This document shows, piece after piece, positions 27,401 through 36,080 of a DNA stretch of 64,000 nucleotides. Source of the stretch: Branchiostoma floridae (taxonomy: Eukaryota; Chordata; Leptocardii; Amphioxiformes; Branchiostomatidae). Each line of letters starts with the position of its first letter. Position 1 is the first letter of the stretch. The notes beneath the pieces are model-generated. The model did not search any database. It saw nothing but the letters and a program-made list of their open reading frames with translations, and was not told the origin of the DNA. The translations under genes and the position numbers were made by a program. Location: NCBI RefSeq assembly GCF_000003815.2, contig NC_049988.1:11788521-11852520 (forward strand), read 5' to 3'.

Positions 27401-30400
27401 CAATCGGGATCAGGAGACACGAGGGTCGGTACAACCCAAAACGACTGCAACGACGTCGTCCTTGCTGACAAGGCATTCATTCTCGCAGTTATGGGGAACG
27501 GTAGCACTTGCAGCCACATCTGAGCCACAGCAATGCTGGTGTGTCCGATCTCAGGTATTTTCATGGTCACTGTAACCTGAAAAAATAAACATAAACGGAT
27601 ACAAATCGGCTATTTTAATACGGTCATTTTCTCATTTCTTCTTAGGTCGTCGTACGATTTTTAACGTCGTGGTAGATTGACAATCAGTGACGGAACCAAC
27701 AGCCAATGATAGTCTGTGACAATCTTTTCGGTAAAAATGCTGTTGAGGTTCGTACAACACTAAACAGACCGGCTCAAAAATACTCTCAACTGACAACTTG
27801 TGATTATACGATGATCGTACAACGAATGTAACCTAGAGCTTACAGGCAAAATTTGTATTTAATCAAAAAGTAAATGCTTCATTTCGTCGCATAATAACTC
27901 GAATCTATCGGTATAACTTTGCATGATAATATTCAAAAAGTAAAAAATTGGACGTGACATTGATATATCAATTTTTTTTATGGCAGAAAATATTTTCAAT
28001 TCCCCTTACTAAGACGTATCACTTTGAGAACTAAGCTTCTTTATGGCAAGGAATCCTAGGGAAGGACTGCATACTTAGTTTGCTTCTTACACACCTGCAC
28101 CATGAATAGGCCTAGAGGTAAGGTCTTCGGCGGTAGGTCGAGTTTCAACTGATCGGTGGCAATACCATCTTGATCCGGTAGGACCTCGAGACTCAGCCCC
28201 TCTTCTCCAAGCGACTGTGAGATGTTCCCCCTTACCGTCCATTGTACCGACACCTTGGGGCACAAATATGCGGAAACTTCAACACTTAGATGTATTCTAA
28301 GATGTCTTAGTCGCTGACTTCACTGTTGTAAACTAGAAAACTCTGTAAAATTTAGCGCTGTTCAGAAAACGAGCTGACAAAACTCGGAATTCTGCTAACT
28401 GCGGTAATACCCCCTTTCCACTAGGACGGCGCTCTCGCGGCGCTCTCTCTGCGACCTCAAATTTGGAAGAGCGCGGTGAGAGCGCGGTGGGATCGTCAAG
28501 GTCGCCATGAGAGCGCGAAGAGAGCGCGGTGGGAGCGCCATGGTCGCCATGGTCGCTATCATCTCCGCGACTGTTTTGAACCTGCTCAAAACAGTCGCCG
28601 TGAGAGCGCCGTGGACGGCGATCCACCGATGAGCGCAGAGAGAGCGCCAAGAGAGCGCACAGCGAGCGCCGTGAGCGCCAAGAGAGCGCACAGCGAGCGC
28701 GGTGAGCGCAATAGGTCTCAACAGTGGTTTATGATACCAATTTAGCTAGGACGGCGCTCTCACCGCGCTCTCTCTGCGCTCTCAACTGCAGTTTGTGAAG
28801 AAGTATATTTGACATAGACAGCAAGCGGAGAAATGTCCAAAATGTACCGGTGATGAACAATTCAACAAACTGAGATGGAATAAGCAAGATTTAAAAAAAC
28901 AAACGTTTATCATTTCTCAACTTATTTTTGAATTTCAACATAATGACATTAGGTTTTCTTGTTCTCCATCTGTACAAATAGATCATTTAAGNNNNNNNNN
29001 NNNNNNNNNNNNNNNNNNNNNNNNNNNNNNNNNNNNNNNNNNNNNNNNNNNNNNNNNNNNNNNNNNNNNNNNNNNNNNNNNNNNNNNNNNNCATGACAGA
29101 TTTAAGAAAAAAACGTCAAGACAAACGTATATATTTCAGTCTAAGTGATTGTACAGTAACCAACATTGGATTTGATTACAGCCTTGATTTTATACTTTGA
29201 ATGTTATGTAAGACGTAAAAGGATGACTCTAAAGATACCAAAATACACTATGCGTCAAAATATTCGTTCTTTATCTCTGAAATTCGTTGAGTAATCTTTC
29301 GAATCTTTGCTAGTTCATAAAAAGATGCTGACATTTGAGTTTTTCGTCGCGGTGAGAGCGCGCTGGGGTCGCAGGAGAGATTCCACTAGAGCAGATTTTC
29401 TGGCGTCGCGGCGCTCTCACGGCGCTCTGGACAATTTTCTATCGCAGCGAGAGCGCCGTGAGAGCGCCGTCAAGTGGAAAGGGGGCCTTAGCTAGCCGCT
29501 GGAGGTCGCATTATCTAACGTGTCTGTAGCTTTTGAGGCCCTCCCCTTCTAATTCCTGTAACTCTTAAAAACGCCTTTCATATGGCCACCAAATTTTCAG
29601 AGAATGGTTTAGATATAATGTGAAAAGAATATATGAAGTTTGACGCTAAATTAGTTTGACACATAAATATGGTGTAATTATGACGTCATAGAATTAGCGA
29701 CTTTCGTCAAAAATACGTCAACTAACGGTTGCCATTACAATAAGAAAAACGGAAATTGTGGCTAACAATATTTTAGGAAAACTCACAAAATTTGTTGGTT
29801 CTAGCGTCAGCCGTTTTGACGTTATAGTTCATGAAAGTTGGCACAGAACTCGAAAGAAATATTAGAAATAGTTTACTTGTTTCAGCGGGGAGAATTTGTG
29901 CTGATTGTCAGAGTTTATACAGAATTACGAAAAAACAGCATTTTTACAGTAAAATGCTTATTTATTTTCCAAAAAAAAAGGGCTGTTTTTTCCAAGCAAC
30001 TACAGCTTGTTGCTATGATAGTAAAGATGGTGATTACCTGTTATTGAAAAGAAATTTATTTCTATTACTTAGTATATGATGAATAATTTGCTGGGGTTAT
30101 TTTCAACCCTGCCGAACCAGACACACACTTTAAATAATATCTTATACAGCAATTATCAAATATTCTATGATTTTTTTCAGAAGTTATAAGACTTATATGC
30201 AAATAAATGAATTTTTTATCCGATGAAAAATGTTGATATGACGGATATAAATGTATGCCTGGGGTAAAAAAATGACCACATGCGGACGGATTGGGTTCAA
30301 CAGTCACCGAGGTGATGGTGACCTTGGCGACATCTTGGAGAAAGTGGGTATCAGTAACGTTACGGAAATATGTATTAAAGGGACTTCTTAAAAAGGGTTG

Positions 30401-31959
30401 GTAAGTTGTTGGAAAGGCAGTCTTACCTGGTAAGGGTGATTACACTGGAATGACGCCGCAGCATTGATAATGATGTTTCCGCATTGATGTACTTGAAGTG
30501 GATTTTCAATGCTGCAATGTAGAATCAAAGTACACAATAAAGATACACACGCTTTGTAAAGCTTTAGTTTAAGCACCACTCGTTGTTCCTAATGTATATC
30601 TACGTTATTATAAACATTATGTCTGTCTTTTTCTCCTTTCGGACTATGGTTGTCTCTGGGAAATCATATACTTTACTAGGGTTTGTTCTCCTCATCAAGC
30701 CATTTCTATGAAGTGACTAAAAGCTTTAATTCGTAGATCAAATCGATATGAATTGTCTTTTCGACCTTATTCTAATATAAGCCACAGATTTATACTTTTT
30801 TTCTGTTCCACGATGTGAACAAATGGGCTACAATTTAATTATGTATATTCTAAAAAGTATATATATATATATAAGTTTTGACGTTTATCCTTTTCTTCTA
30901 GAGGGCTTTAGGTTGATTGCAGTTTTTTGTTGTAATAAGTCATTTCACGGTTTCATGCATGCATGCTTAATTGTAAAAATAGATTTTGTGTAAGCTTTGG
31001 TCTTGAAGTAGACTACAATTCACCACGACTGCACATGCGCACTCTTGGCTAGGGAACTGCGTTATGCTAATTTTGCATACCCGTGAATCCCCTCGTGAAT
31101 GCCAGCTGTGACATGGCATGGTTGGTCACCAGGCGGTTCATACTCCGGTACACCCCCGTCTGTGGTGGTGGTCAGGTTGCAGCCGGCAGTGTGTAAGGTC
31201 TCACATGGTACATGCACGCCGGGAACTGCATTGGGACAGTTTTCAAACAAGTTTATAGTGGCGTTATACACAAGGCGTCGTGGTGACATAAACATGGGTG
31301 TAGCTACAGAATTGAATCCCAATTCAGGCGATTTCTAACTCCAAAAATAACCTCTATGAAATGTATATGACTCTCAGATAAGAATGTAAAAAGATATATT
31401 AACAATGATAGATAAAATATATATAACTGCGCCACAAAGATTTAGAGCGAGTGGGTGTACAATTGAGATTCTGTCCGTTGAATGCATCGCAGTAAGAATT
31501 TACACGGGCTGTCTGATGTCATTGGGTTGACTTGTGAGTTCTTAGACCTAAGCCAAAAATACATATTTATAGCTGATAGCTTGCAATTGGGCCAAAGTCA
31601 GAGAACCATTTCCCGGTATACTGACCTAGTATACGGTAGACTTCATTTAAGAAAGCACCTCCTTCGCCGTCCGCCGCACAGCCCGTACCTGGTCCGTACA
31701 TGTTGTAGGTGTTGTGGCCATCAGCTGACGCAGCGCACCAGCCGCCATTTTGTAAGGCGAACACGGAGAAGCCGCGAGAGAGCGCTGCCATGCAGCATTT
31801 TAACTTGGCGTCTTGACGCAAACCATAGCTGCCATCTAGGTATGTTTGGTCTATCCCCTCGAGTGTTGGAATGGCGCGGGAACCACCGTCCCGCCAGCAA
31901 CCAAGACTGGTGACAGCAGCACAATAACTTACTGTGAACGAAAGGAGGAGAGAAGACAT
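203..31959 (-). CDS. Polycystin-1-like protein (PKD1L/PKDREJ-type), 3' end outside window
   Basis: Twenty-nine exons join in phase: 31626-31959, 31081-31303, 30427-30511, 28095-28253, 27333-27576, 26361-26586, 25566-25764, 25140-25344, 24257-24399, 23036-23143, 22224-22395, 21404-21522, 20725-20836, 19984-20069, 19461-19580, 18963-19112, 18075-18287, 17126-17420, 15608-15738, 13984-14202, 13425-13532, 12414-12592, 12225-12290, 11630-11737, 10740-10953, 10160-10544, 9451-9638, 8564-8635, 203-419. The roughly 1,690 residues read: signal peptide, WSC-like domain, REJ-type region, GAIN/GPS, TM1, PLAT, TM2 onward. Family knowledge: polycystin-1 proteins are 11-TM surface receptors cleaved at the GPS that pair with polycystin-2 channels. 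The pore half lies left of position 1. The last visible exon has an apparent 1-nt frameshift. The start codon at 31957-31959 is chosen for its signal peptide, but the good acceptor-like CACCAG at 31906 means earlier exons are possible. Confidence 0.92.
420..2037. other. Intron of the polycystin-like gene, left of the transposon
   Basis: AT-rich intronic DNA. A short imperfect repeat (ATGAGGA-x-x-TCATTTGCAT-x-ATT) occurs near 607 and again near 729, and a 20-bp segment (ggtacagtaagcccat) is duplicated at about 1600 and 1621. I see no exon or RNA gene. Confidence 0.5.
2040..2102 (+). repeat. Left terminal inverted repeat of the ISL2EU-type element
   Basis: The outer 13 bases and the inner block ending ggatgata are identical to the reverse complement of 7511-7573. 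The region between is diverged. The inner block contains an ATG opening a 12-codon upstream ORF before the YqaJ gene. Confidence 0.85.
2111..3984 (+). CDS. SWIM zinc-finger and YqaJ-type nuclease protein of the transposon
   Basis: Two exons, 2111-2476 and 2710-3984, joined by GTAAGT/TTTGTACAG in phase 0, give 546 residues. A SWIM zinc finger ([14 protein letters not shown]151, C153, C161, H163) is followed by a YqaJ-like recombinase/exonuclease domain at about residues 330-520: [44 protein letters not shown]. The predicted catalytic acid residues D425 and E439-x-K441 are intact. Family knowledge: YqaJ proteins resemble lambda exonuclease and process DNA ends. In this transposon class the partner's role in transposition is not established. 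The start is chosen as [10 protein letters not shown] just inside the TIR. Confidence 0.87.
4080..4990. repeat. Minisatellite (about 155-bp units) between the two transposon genes
   Basis: The phrase tgtttggcaatattgataca recurs at 4541, 4698 and 4852 (spacing about 155 bp), each followed by cataacctggcctgttt. More degenerate, shorter units fill 4080-4500. It occupies the 3' ends of the convergent genes. Confidence 0.75.
5014..7420 (-). CDS. THAP domain plus DDE superfamily transposase (interrupted by assembly gap)
   Basis: Exons 7201-7420, 6339-6509 and 5014-6169 join in frame. Exon 1 starts [12 protein letters not shown], a C2CH THAP DNA-binding domain (C-x4-C, then [13 protein letters not shown]), completed in exon 2 by [15 protein letters not shown]. 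Exon 3 has a CQTD-type linker, a helical region ([18 protein letters not shown]), then DDE_Tnp_4-like blocks: [50 protein letters not shown] of IDC, D of ADRGF and E of HVER are the likely catalytic triad. A 100-N gap (5549-5648) sits just before IDC, so frame across it is unverified. The protein ends SDSVVPS-stop. Confidence 0.88.
5549..5648. other. Assembly gap (100 N)
   Basis: Exactly 100 N, a placeholder of unknown true size, inside the transposase DDE domain. Confidence 0.98.
6793..6871 (-). repeat. tRNA-derived pol III module (SINE head or tRNA pseudogene)
   Basis: On the minus strand, an A-box-like TAGCTCAGTCGGTAGAGC and a B box GGGTTCGAACCC sit at tRNA spacing, followed by a T run (terminator). 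The two acceptor arms do not pair and the anticodon stem is poor, so it is not a functional tRNA. It lies in the intron between transposase exons 1 and 2. Confidence 0.6.
7511..7573 (-). repeat. Right terminal inverted repeat of the ISL2EU-type element
   Basis: Mirror of 2040-2102. The perfect outer end tgtgaaaacgatc is at 7561-7573 and the flanking TA at 7574-7575. The transposase gene starts about 90 bp inside this end. Confidence 0.85.
8288..8541. mobile_element. Foldback MITE with about 90-bp arms
   Basis: The left arm (from gaaaaatgtttcaac to gatgaaatgactc) and the right arm are near-perfect reverse complements around a short unique centre. No coding capacity. It ends about 20 bp from the donor of polycystin-like exon 8564-8635. 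Confidence 0.85.
8564..10953 (-). CDS. Polycystin-like exons: TM2 to TM5 region and linker
   Basis: Exon 10740-10953 has the family hallmark [20 protein letters not shown] followed by [16 protein letters not shown]. Exon 10160-10544 begins with a membrane segment ([20 protein letters not shown]) and has a long basic/acidic cytoplasmic loop before LPWWFVLIG. Exon 9451-9638 has two membrane segments and [16 protein letters not shown]. Exon 8564-8635 is a 24-residue acidic linker ending DEDYLISNE. All are in frame and match the polycystin-1 core. Confidence 0.92.
8636..9450. other. Intron of the polycystin-like gene
   Basis: Ordinary intronic sequence. I see no exon, repeat pair or RNA gene in it. 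The following short introns (9639-10159, 10545-10739, 10954-11629, 11738-12224, 12291-12413) are likewise featureless. Confidence 0.5.
11630..13532 (-). CDS. Polycystin-like exons: PLAT/LH2 domain
   Basis: Exons 13425-13532, 12414-12592, 12225-12290 and 11630-11737. Landmarks: [66 protein letters not shown] and [23 protein letters not shown] is an intracellular lipid/protein-binding beta-sandwich found between TM1 and TM2 of every polycystin-1 relative. Residues are roughly 1182-1335 of the predicted protein. Confidence 0.93.
13984..15738 (-). CDS. Polycystin-like exons: GPS cleavage motif and first TM helix
   Basis: Exon 15608-15738 ends [20 protein letters not shown] and exon 13984-14202 begins [20 protein letters not shown]. 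Together they give the full GPS: C-x-Y/F, W, GC, then C-x-C-x-HLT. The HL|T tripeptide required for autoproteolysis is intact, so cleavage is plausible. After it, [19 protein letters not shown] is TM1, followed by the basic loop [10 protein letters not shown] that leads to PLAT. Confidence 0.92.
14560..14940 (-). mobile_element. Non-LTR retrotransposon relic (ORF C-terminus)
   Basis: The minus strand reads [20 protein letters not shown] then, after a stop, a diverged continuation ([20 protein letters not shown]). The C-x-C-x-H-x-x-CP zinc-knuckle pattern is typical of LINE reverse-transcriptase C-termini. It is broken by at least one stop and lies in the intron before the GPS exon. Confidence 0.55.
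15082..15268. mobile_element. Short MITE with aggcccccttt-type termini
   Basis: The left end aaggccccctttcaact and the right end (reverse complement acgccctttcctctaggac) are imperfect inverted repeats, both followed inward by gcgctctc-like sequence. This matches the ends of the element at 28407-29488. Confidence 0.6.
15879..16837. mobile_element. piggyBac-like non-autonomous element with GGGGTC palindromes
   Basis: It begins after TTAA (15875-15878) with ccctcaaaccaacc and ends with the inverted ggtggtttttaggg before TTGA, a decayed TTAA. Near both ends and once inside (15921, 16633, 16801) it carries the palindrome ggggtcaa...ttgacccc. There is no intact ORF. The TTAA and CCCT ends suggest a piggyBac-type MITE; the class is an inference. 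Confidence 0.55.
17126..31303 (-). CDS. Polycystin-like ectodomain exons (PKD/REJ-type region to GAIN domain)
   Basis: Seventeen exons from 31081-31303 to 17126-17420. The first carry cysteine-rich Ig-like sequence. Exon 28095-28253 follows HPYQ with VSVQWTVRG, a PKD/REJ-style strand. Exons 25140-25344 and 24257-24399 give [20 protein letters not shown] then FHDEFGPL, the paired cysteines and F-x-D-x-x-PL pattern of REJ modules. Exons 18963-19112 to 17126-17420 encode the beta-rich GAIN region with FNSTLF and N-glycosylation sites, ending [14 protein letters not shown]. All joins preserve frame. For exon 26361-26586 I chose the acceptor TTCTTAG over a nearer ACCAG, because only it keeps the frame; for 22224-22395 the donor A|GTGAGG is used for the same reason. 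Confidence 0.85.
17791..18030. mobile_element. MITE with ggggcaccggtgc termini
   Basis: Inverted ends: acttggggcaccggtgcagc at the left and the reverse complement of gccgcaccggtgcccccaat at the right. The interior (acgtattatgtaatatctaaattat) is shared with the elements at 23365-23921 and 57600-57826. It is partly transcribed inside a polycystin-like intron. Confidence 0.7.
18288..21403. other. Introns of the polycystin-like gene (18288-21403, between listed exons)
   Basis: AT-rich intronic DNA around exons 18963-19112, 19461-19580, 19984-20069 and 20725-20836. I see no mobile element or RNA gene in these introns. Confidence 0.4.
21870..22065. repeat. Possible MITE with ccggccggg-rich inverted ends
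   Basis: Left: aaccggggctggccgggctgttt. Right: the inverted version of gcccggccgggctctgtttt. The arms are short and imperfect, so this is tentative. It lies in the intron 21523-22223. Confidence 0.4.
23365..23921. mobile_element. Harbinger-like MITE with about 50-bp perfect TIRs and TTA duplication
   Basis: The ends aggccccctctcacttgacg... and their reverse complement match over about 50 bp, through the gcaatgccgcaagcgtgccgc block. The element is flanked by TTA on both sides (23362-23364, 23922-23924), the 3-bp target typical of PIF/Harbinger. A 100-N gap (23498-23597) lies inside. The interior resembles the 17791 and 57600 elements. Confidence 0.82.
23498..23597. other. Assembly gap (100 N)
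   Basis: Exactly 100 N, located inside the MITE at 23365-23921. Confidence 0.98.
24400..28094. other. Introns of the polycystin-like gene (between exons 24257 and 28253)
   Basis: Mostly unremarkable. A (TA)n run is at 24961-24985. The segment 26930-27060 is rich in accgaccgg motifs and may be a degraded repeat. I see nothing else in these introns. Confidence 0.4.
28407..29488. mobile_element. Composite MITE with ccccctttccact/gcgctctc ends
   Basis: The left end taccccctttccactaggac and the inverted right end aggccccctttccacttgac both continue into ggcgctctc repeats. A second internal copy of the gcgctctc terminus (about 28745-28785) suggests nesting. Arginine-rich ORFs here are by-products of the gagagcgc repeats. 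A 100-N gap is inside. Confidence 0.75.
28992..29091. other. Assembly gap (100 N)
   Basis: Exactly 100 N, inside the composite MITE at 28407-29488. Confidence 0.98.
30091..30300. mobile_element. Fragment related to the 15879-16837 element
   Basis: It starts ctggggttattttcaaccc, shares the internal phrase cagaagttataagac, and ends gcctggggtaaaaaaatgacc...gggttcaa. This parallels 16633-16837 in the same order. It is a diverged partial copy, within a polycystin-like intron. Confidence 0.6.
31626..31959 (-). CDS. Polycystin-like exon 1: signal peptide and WSC-like domain
   Basis: The exon reads a hydrophobic leader ([18 protein letters not shown]) followed by [17 protein letters not shown], a CC pair, [17 protein letters not shown] and [11 protein letters not shown]. 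This is the cysteine-rich WSC-like pattern common in invertebrate secreted and surface proteins. The donor G|GTCAGT at 31625 gives phase 1, matching the acceptor TCTGTAG at 31304. Confidence 0.8.
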
Positions 31960-34690
31960 TCAGGTGGAAACGGGAAGATGCCGCAACATAAGCCCTGCCC
32001 GAACGTCGAACGCTACCGCCCTTTTCCAACTCGGCCTATAGCTGATCCGACCTCCTCGGACGAACACCCTGGTCAACGTGGACCAACGCTGTGTCTAGCC
32101 CTGACGATGCCCACGCGTCATGATGAGGCACTCTAGAGACCAGATCCATTTTTGTTCGGCCGGCGTTTTTTCTTGCCGAATTTTTAATTCTCTCCCTAAC
32201 TTTCCAGTCCTCTTACCTGCCTGGCCGGTTGAACAAATTCCAGAAACCTTGAGTTAATCCACAGGACGGCCTGAATCAACAAAACCTTAACAAAACTACC
32301 ACTAAGCCTGCCATCTTGTTCAAGTAGTTGTTGTTTACTTTCGCGGCTGACCCCGGCGCAAATCCCAGCCCAAGTTTGGAATACAAATAGCAGCTAACTC
32401 CTTTACTGCGGTTTCTTCCGTTCAGTCCTTGAAACTCTGAACTGGACCCAAGAAACCTAGTAGACGAATGAGCTGGGGGTCACGTCCAGGTTTTTTTTTC
32501 GTGGTTTGCTACCGTCAGTTCATGGAGGACAACAACAACAACAACAATGGTGGCTGAATGTGTTTTCCCTTGTTTTATATAATTTACGGCCCTCCTGTGT
32601 ATGAACCTGGGGTTTCTGGAGTTTTTTGTTCGCTCGGACAGTAAGGTAAGGGGATGAAGAAGGTAGGGAGAGGATGAATCCCACCCGTCCAGCAGAAAAA
32701 AGACCGCGGACGTACAAAAATTGGATCCGGTCTATGGCTCACCCCACGACGCAAGTGTATTCATTATTTGCGTGCCATGGCTACGCCGCACCCTAACTTT
32801 AACCCTTGCCGAGTTGATCAGGCTATTCGGCCGAGTTGACTACTGGGCCGAGTTGATAAAGGGCCTATCATTCTTATCCCAATGGACCAATGTTTTTGTC
32901 CATTTTGTCCAAAAAATACCACTTTGTCATGGAATCTTCTAGATAGCGTGCCTTTTATTTATTCATCTATTTTTTGTAAAAAATATGTAGATTTTTGCAC
33001 AAGTACAACAGATTTTAAGAAATTGATGCAATAAGCAGATGTGTTTATATCTTTGTATTTAAAAAAACATGAAAATTCCTTCGTAATTAGAAAAGATATC
33101 GAAACCCTACTATTGACACTATATTATTGCAGCATGATATCGTATCATGATGTACGATGTTAACTTCATTTTCTATTTCTATATTGCAGTTTGCAGTTGG
33201 CAGTACATAAGTCCCTTTACTTTTTGTTGCGACAAAAAAGGTTCCATGAAATGAAGTCTTTGAGAACTACATTGGGAGCTGCCCAATTCCCACCTACCCC
33301 TCAGCAAGTCTCCGCAAGGAGGCGGGGGGGGGGGGGGGAAGGGGCAGATGATCCACGCAAGCCTGACCTAGTCTCGTGTTCTCTCGCGAGATTTGAGACT
33401 AGGTCATTCCCCATGACCAAGATGTGCTGGTAGACATCGAAAATTTGGGTATGTACTGTACCTTTACAAAACAGTCATTGATTGAAAATTGTTGTAACCG
33501 TCTCCGAGAAGAGTCTAAAGACTTCTTCATTCCGATTTCATCATATTATCTCAAATGTGACTCTTTTTATTCCATTCAATCATTTTGGAAAGCGAATGAA
33601 TGAAGTAAAAAGAGCCAGATGAAATACATTCATTCACGGATTATTGACTGTAATTAGAATTATATTCAATCATCCGTGAATGCATATCTTAGCTAATTAT
33701 ATACACTACGTCATTATATAAAAGTATGGTAACCTTGTTCTTTTATATTCTGTTCATTATTTCATCCTTGAAAGACATATTTGTTCATGAATGAATGATT
33801 CGATGTTTTACGGTGGCATTGCTAATAACTTCATAACAATAACTTAAATGTACGTTTTCGTTTCTTTCATTCTTGAAATGTTTTCATTCGTTCACAAATA
33901 TATTTCTAATTACTTGGTATTGTCCTATTGTTTAATGTTGATGATACTGTTTTATTTCATAAGTTATACTGTGTTATTTTGATATTGAATGGTGATAACC
34001 TCGCTAGTTCACAACCTATTGATTCATCCTTGAATTATATTCAACAGTCCTTGAAGGCATATTTGAGCCTATGCTGTCACAGTAAACACTGAAGAAGATA
34101 TCAAATACTTTCAAACGTTTCCAAGTATTGTCTTGTTGCTTATACATACTAACTGTTACCTTGCGGATCTTATTACCTGTATTTCTAATCTTGTAGTTTT
34201 TTGTGTGTGTAGGGCCTTTTTTTTGCCCTTCACAAATTTTAGTAAACAACTTCTCAAGGACTCGTTGTTTTTATTCAAGATAACATGGAAGGATACATGT
34301 ACAATTGAAACAGATACGAAGTGATGGCGAGCTAAAAGTTGTGAAAACGTATTGAAACCACCACTTGTACAACGGAAAGGAAAATATTAAACAAGACCAT
34401 TTGCAAATCCATACAGTATATAAATAAAATCAACAAATACGTGAAAACAAATTGGCGTAAGCTCACCCCCCCCCTCAGGCATAACAGAAAGCAGAAAGGC
34501 ACATGTGTAACTAAAAGCGTATCCACGGTGTAAATTTGATTAGCTGACATAATTTCGCAATTACCTATAGTAAAACTTTCCACTTAAGATTAACACTCTT
34601 CAGCGCTGTCGGTTGACTAAATGTCTGAAAATCCCCGAGAGCTTGTCATCATGAGAGCCTGCCAGCATTATCATCACATCGTTTGAGAGC
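31960..34690. other. Stretch upstream of the polycystin-like gene
   Basis: No exon found. It contains a TATATAA-type motif on the minus strand near 32575, a short CAA-repeat (32527-32545), a poly-G run (33326-33338) and a perfect hairpin gacctagtctc...gagactaggtc at 33366-33404. From about 33560 the degenerate cattcat/tccttgaatg repeat begins. Confidence 0.4.
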
Positions 34691-34691
34691 T

Positions 34692-35005
34692 TATCGAGTG
34701 TGTGATCGAGTCGCGCAGCGGGAGTGTCTTTGGCTCGAGACCGAAAGGTTGCGGGTTCGAATTTGGCTGCCATGCTACTGATCTTGTGCCCTTAGGAAAG
34801 GCACTTTACACGACTTTCCTCATTTTACTCAGGTGAAAAGAAATGAGTACCTAGCTTCGGCTAGGGCCATCCCTCGGATGGGACGTTAAATGGAGGTCCC
34901 GTGTCTGGGGAGAGCCATACCCCAGGAACGTTAAAGAACCCCAACACGTGCGATGGTACGGTGTGACATGGTGCAAATCGTTTCGTCTAGAATTCCACAA
35001 ATCAC
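34692..35005 (+). repeat. tRNA-derived SINE
   Basis: A tRNA-like head with a B box (gcgggttcgaattt) is followed by the body gtgcccttaggaaaggcactttacacgactttcctc and gggacgttaaatggaggtcccgtg. A related head and body are at 48894-49077 in opposite orientation. It sits in the stretch where the 3' end of the small cysteine-rich gene should be. Confidence 0.8.
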
Positions 35006-35190
35006 CCGGACTCCAGGAAGAAAAGTGACAAATCAGACACTAATGGAAATCTGTATAACCAAATAAAACCAAACCAAACTCGTTTGTCAATATGCATGCA
35101 CGGTGTGTCGCAGAATATCTCTAAAACATCAAGTGAAATTCTAAGTTTCTTAAGGACTACTAGATGCTCAAAGAAAAAAAATGAGCTTAC

Positions 35191-35552
35191 CATAGCAATC
35201 CCAAGAACGTCCATCCGCTGTACACGAGCACAGTGTGCAGGTTCCGTTTGCCGCGACACTGTCCCGACAAGAGCACGGCGGGGCGGGGGTGTCTGCACCA
35301 CCGCGACACAGGGACGAGTCTACTCGGGGGAGGGGTACTGCTGCCAGCGACAGGATTGCTGCAAGTGCATCAGATCAAATTGGTTTAAACATATACAACG
35401 TATGTTAACATAGATATGTTTACATAGAGGCCGGGTCAATATCTTAGATATTTGTTGCAAGATGACCGAGAACATACATAACACGCCTGACAATTCTATG
35501 GATTAAAAAGACTAGTGTATTCCTTACCTGTAACAAGCAACAGTCCGTCCAT
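35191..35552 (-). CDS. First two exons of a small secreted cysteine-rich protein (3' end not found)
   Basis: Exon 35528-35552 encodes MDGLLLVT and splices in phase 1 (GTAAGG/CTTGCAG) to exon 35191-35358: AILSLAAVPLPRVDSSLCRG, then PPCSCRDS, GTCTLCSCTADGRSWDCYG. Together they give a convincing signal peptide and a CxC-rich segment reminiscent of VWC/kielin-type modules. The donor G|GTAAGC at 35190 points to a further exon that I could not locate downstream. These may be an independent gene or distant 5' exons of the polycystin-like gene, but the phase (1) does not fit its exon at 31626-31906 directly, so another exon would be needed. Confidence 0.6.
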
Positions 35553-35874
35553 CTTCAGCTTTGTGTTCAGGAGCCTTCGTACGTTGTTTATGTACAGTGT
35601 TCAACCTTGTACACACCAATGGGTTCCACTCTGGCGAATTTATTGTGCGCTATGCCACACAAAGAGACAAAGAGACTTTTGTCATGTAGACCTCGGTTGT
35701 ATAGCGTCAATGGTTCCATCCTTAGACCGAATGCAATATCACACCTAATATCTTTCGTTGACGTATACATTGTGCGACGTACTGTATAAAGGGGCTTTTG
35801 TACTGTAGACCTCCAACCAATCGAGCTGTCAAAATTAGTGGTTCCATCCTTTGACTAGATGTACTCGCCTGTCA

Positions 35875-36080
35875 GACAACAAACTTCACTATTATGGTAT
35901 TCGGGGGGATAATCTCAAATGGGTTACATCATGGTTAATAGATAGGAATCAAAGTGTAATGGTAGACGGAGAATTATCCACCCCAACCAGAGTAAAATCG
36001 GGCGTACCTCAGGGCACAATTCTGGGTCCCCTTCTTTTCTTAATCTACATTAATGACATAGACCAAGATATCTCCACTAG
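35875..36080 (+). mobile_element. Reverse transcriptase fragment of a non-LTR element
   Basis: An open frame reads NKLHYYGIRGDNLKWVTSWL, DRNQSVMVDGE, then VKSGVPQGTILGPLLFLIYI. These are RT blocks 2-4 of Jockey/CR1-like elements (SGVPQGxxLGPLLF). It is truncated at both ends. Confidence 0.8.

Noticed and set aside
28333-28745. Arginine-rich ORFs on both strands
   Set aside because: By-products of the gagagcgc repeats of a MITE.
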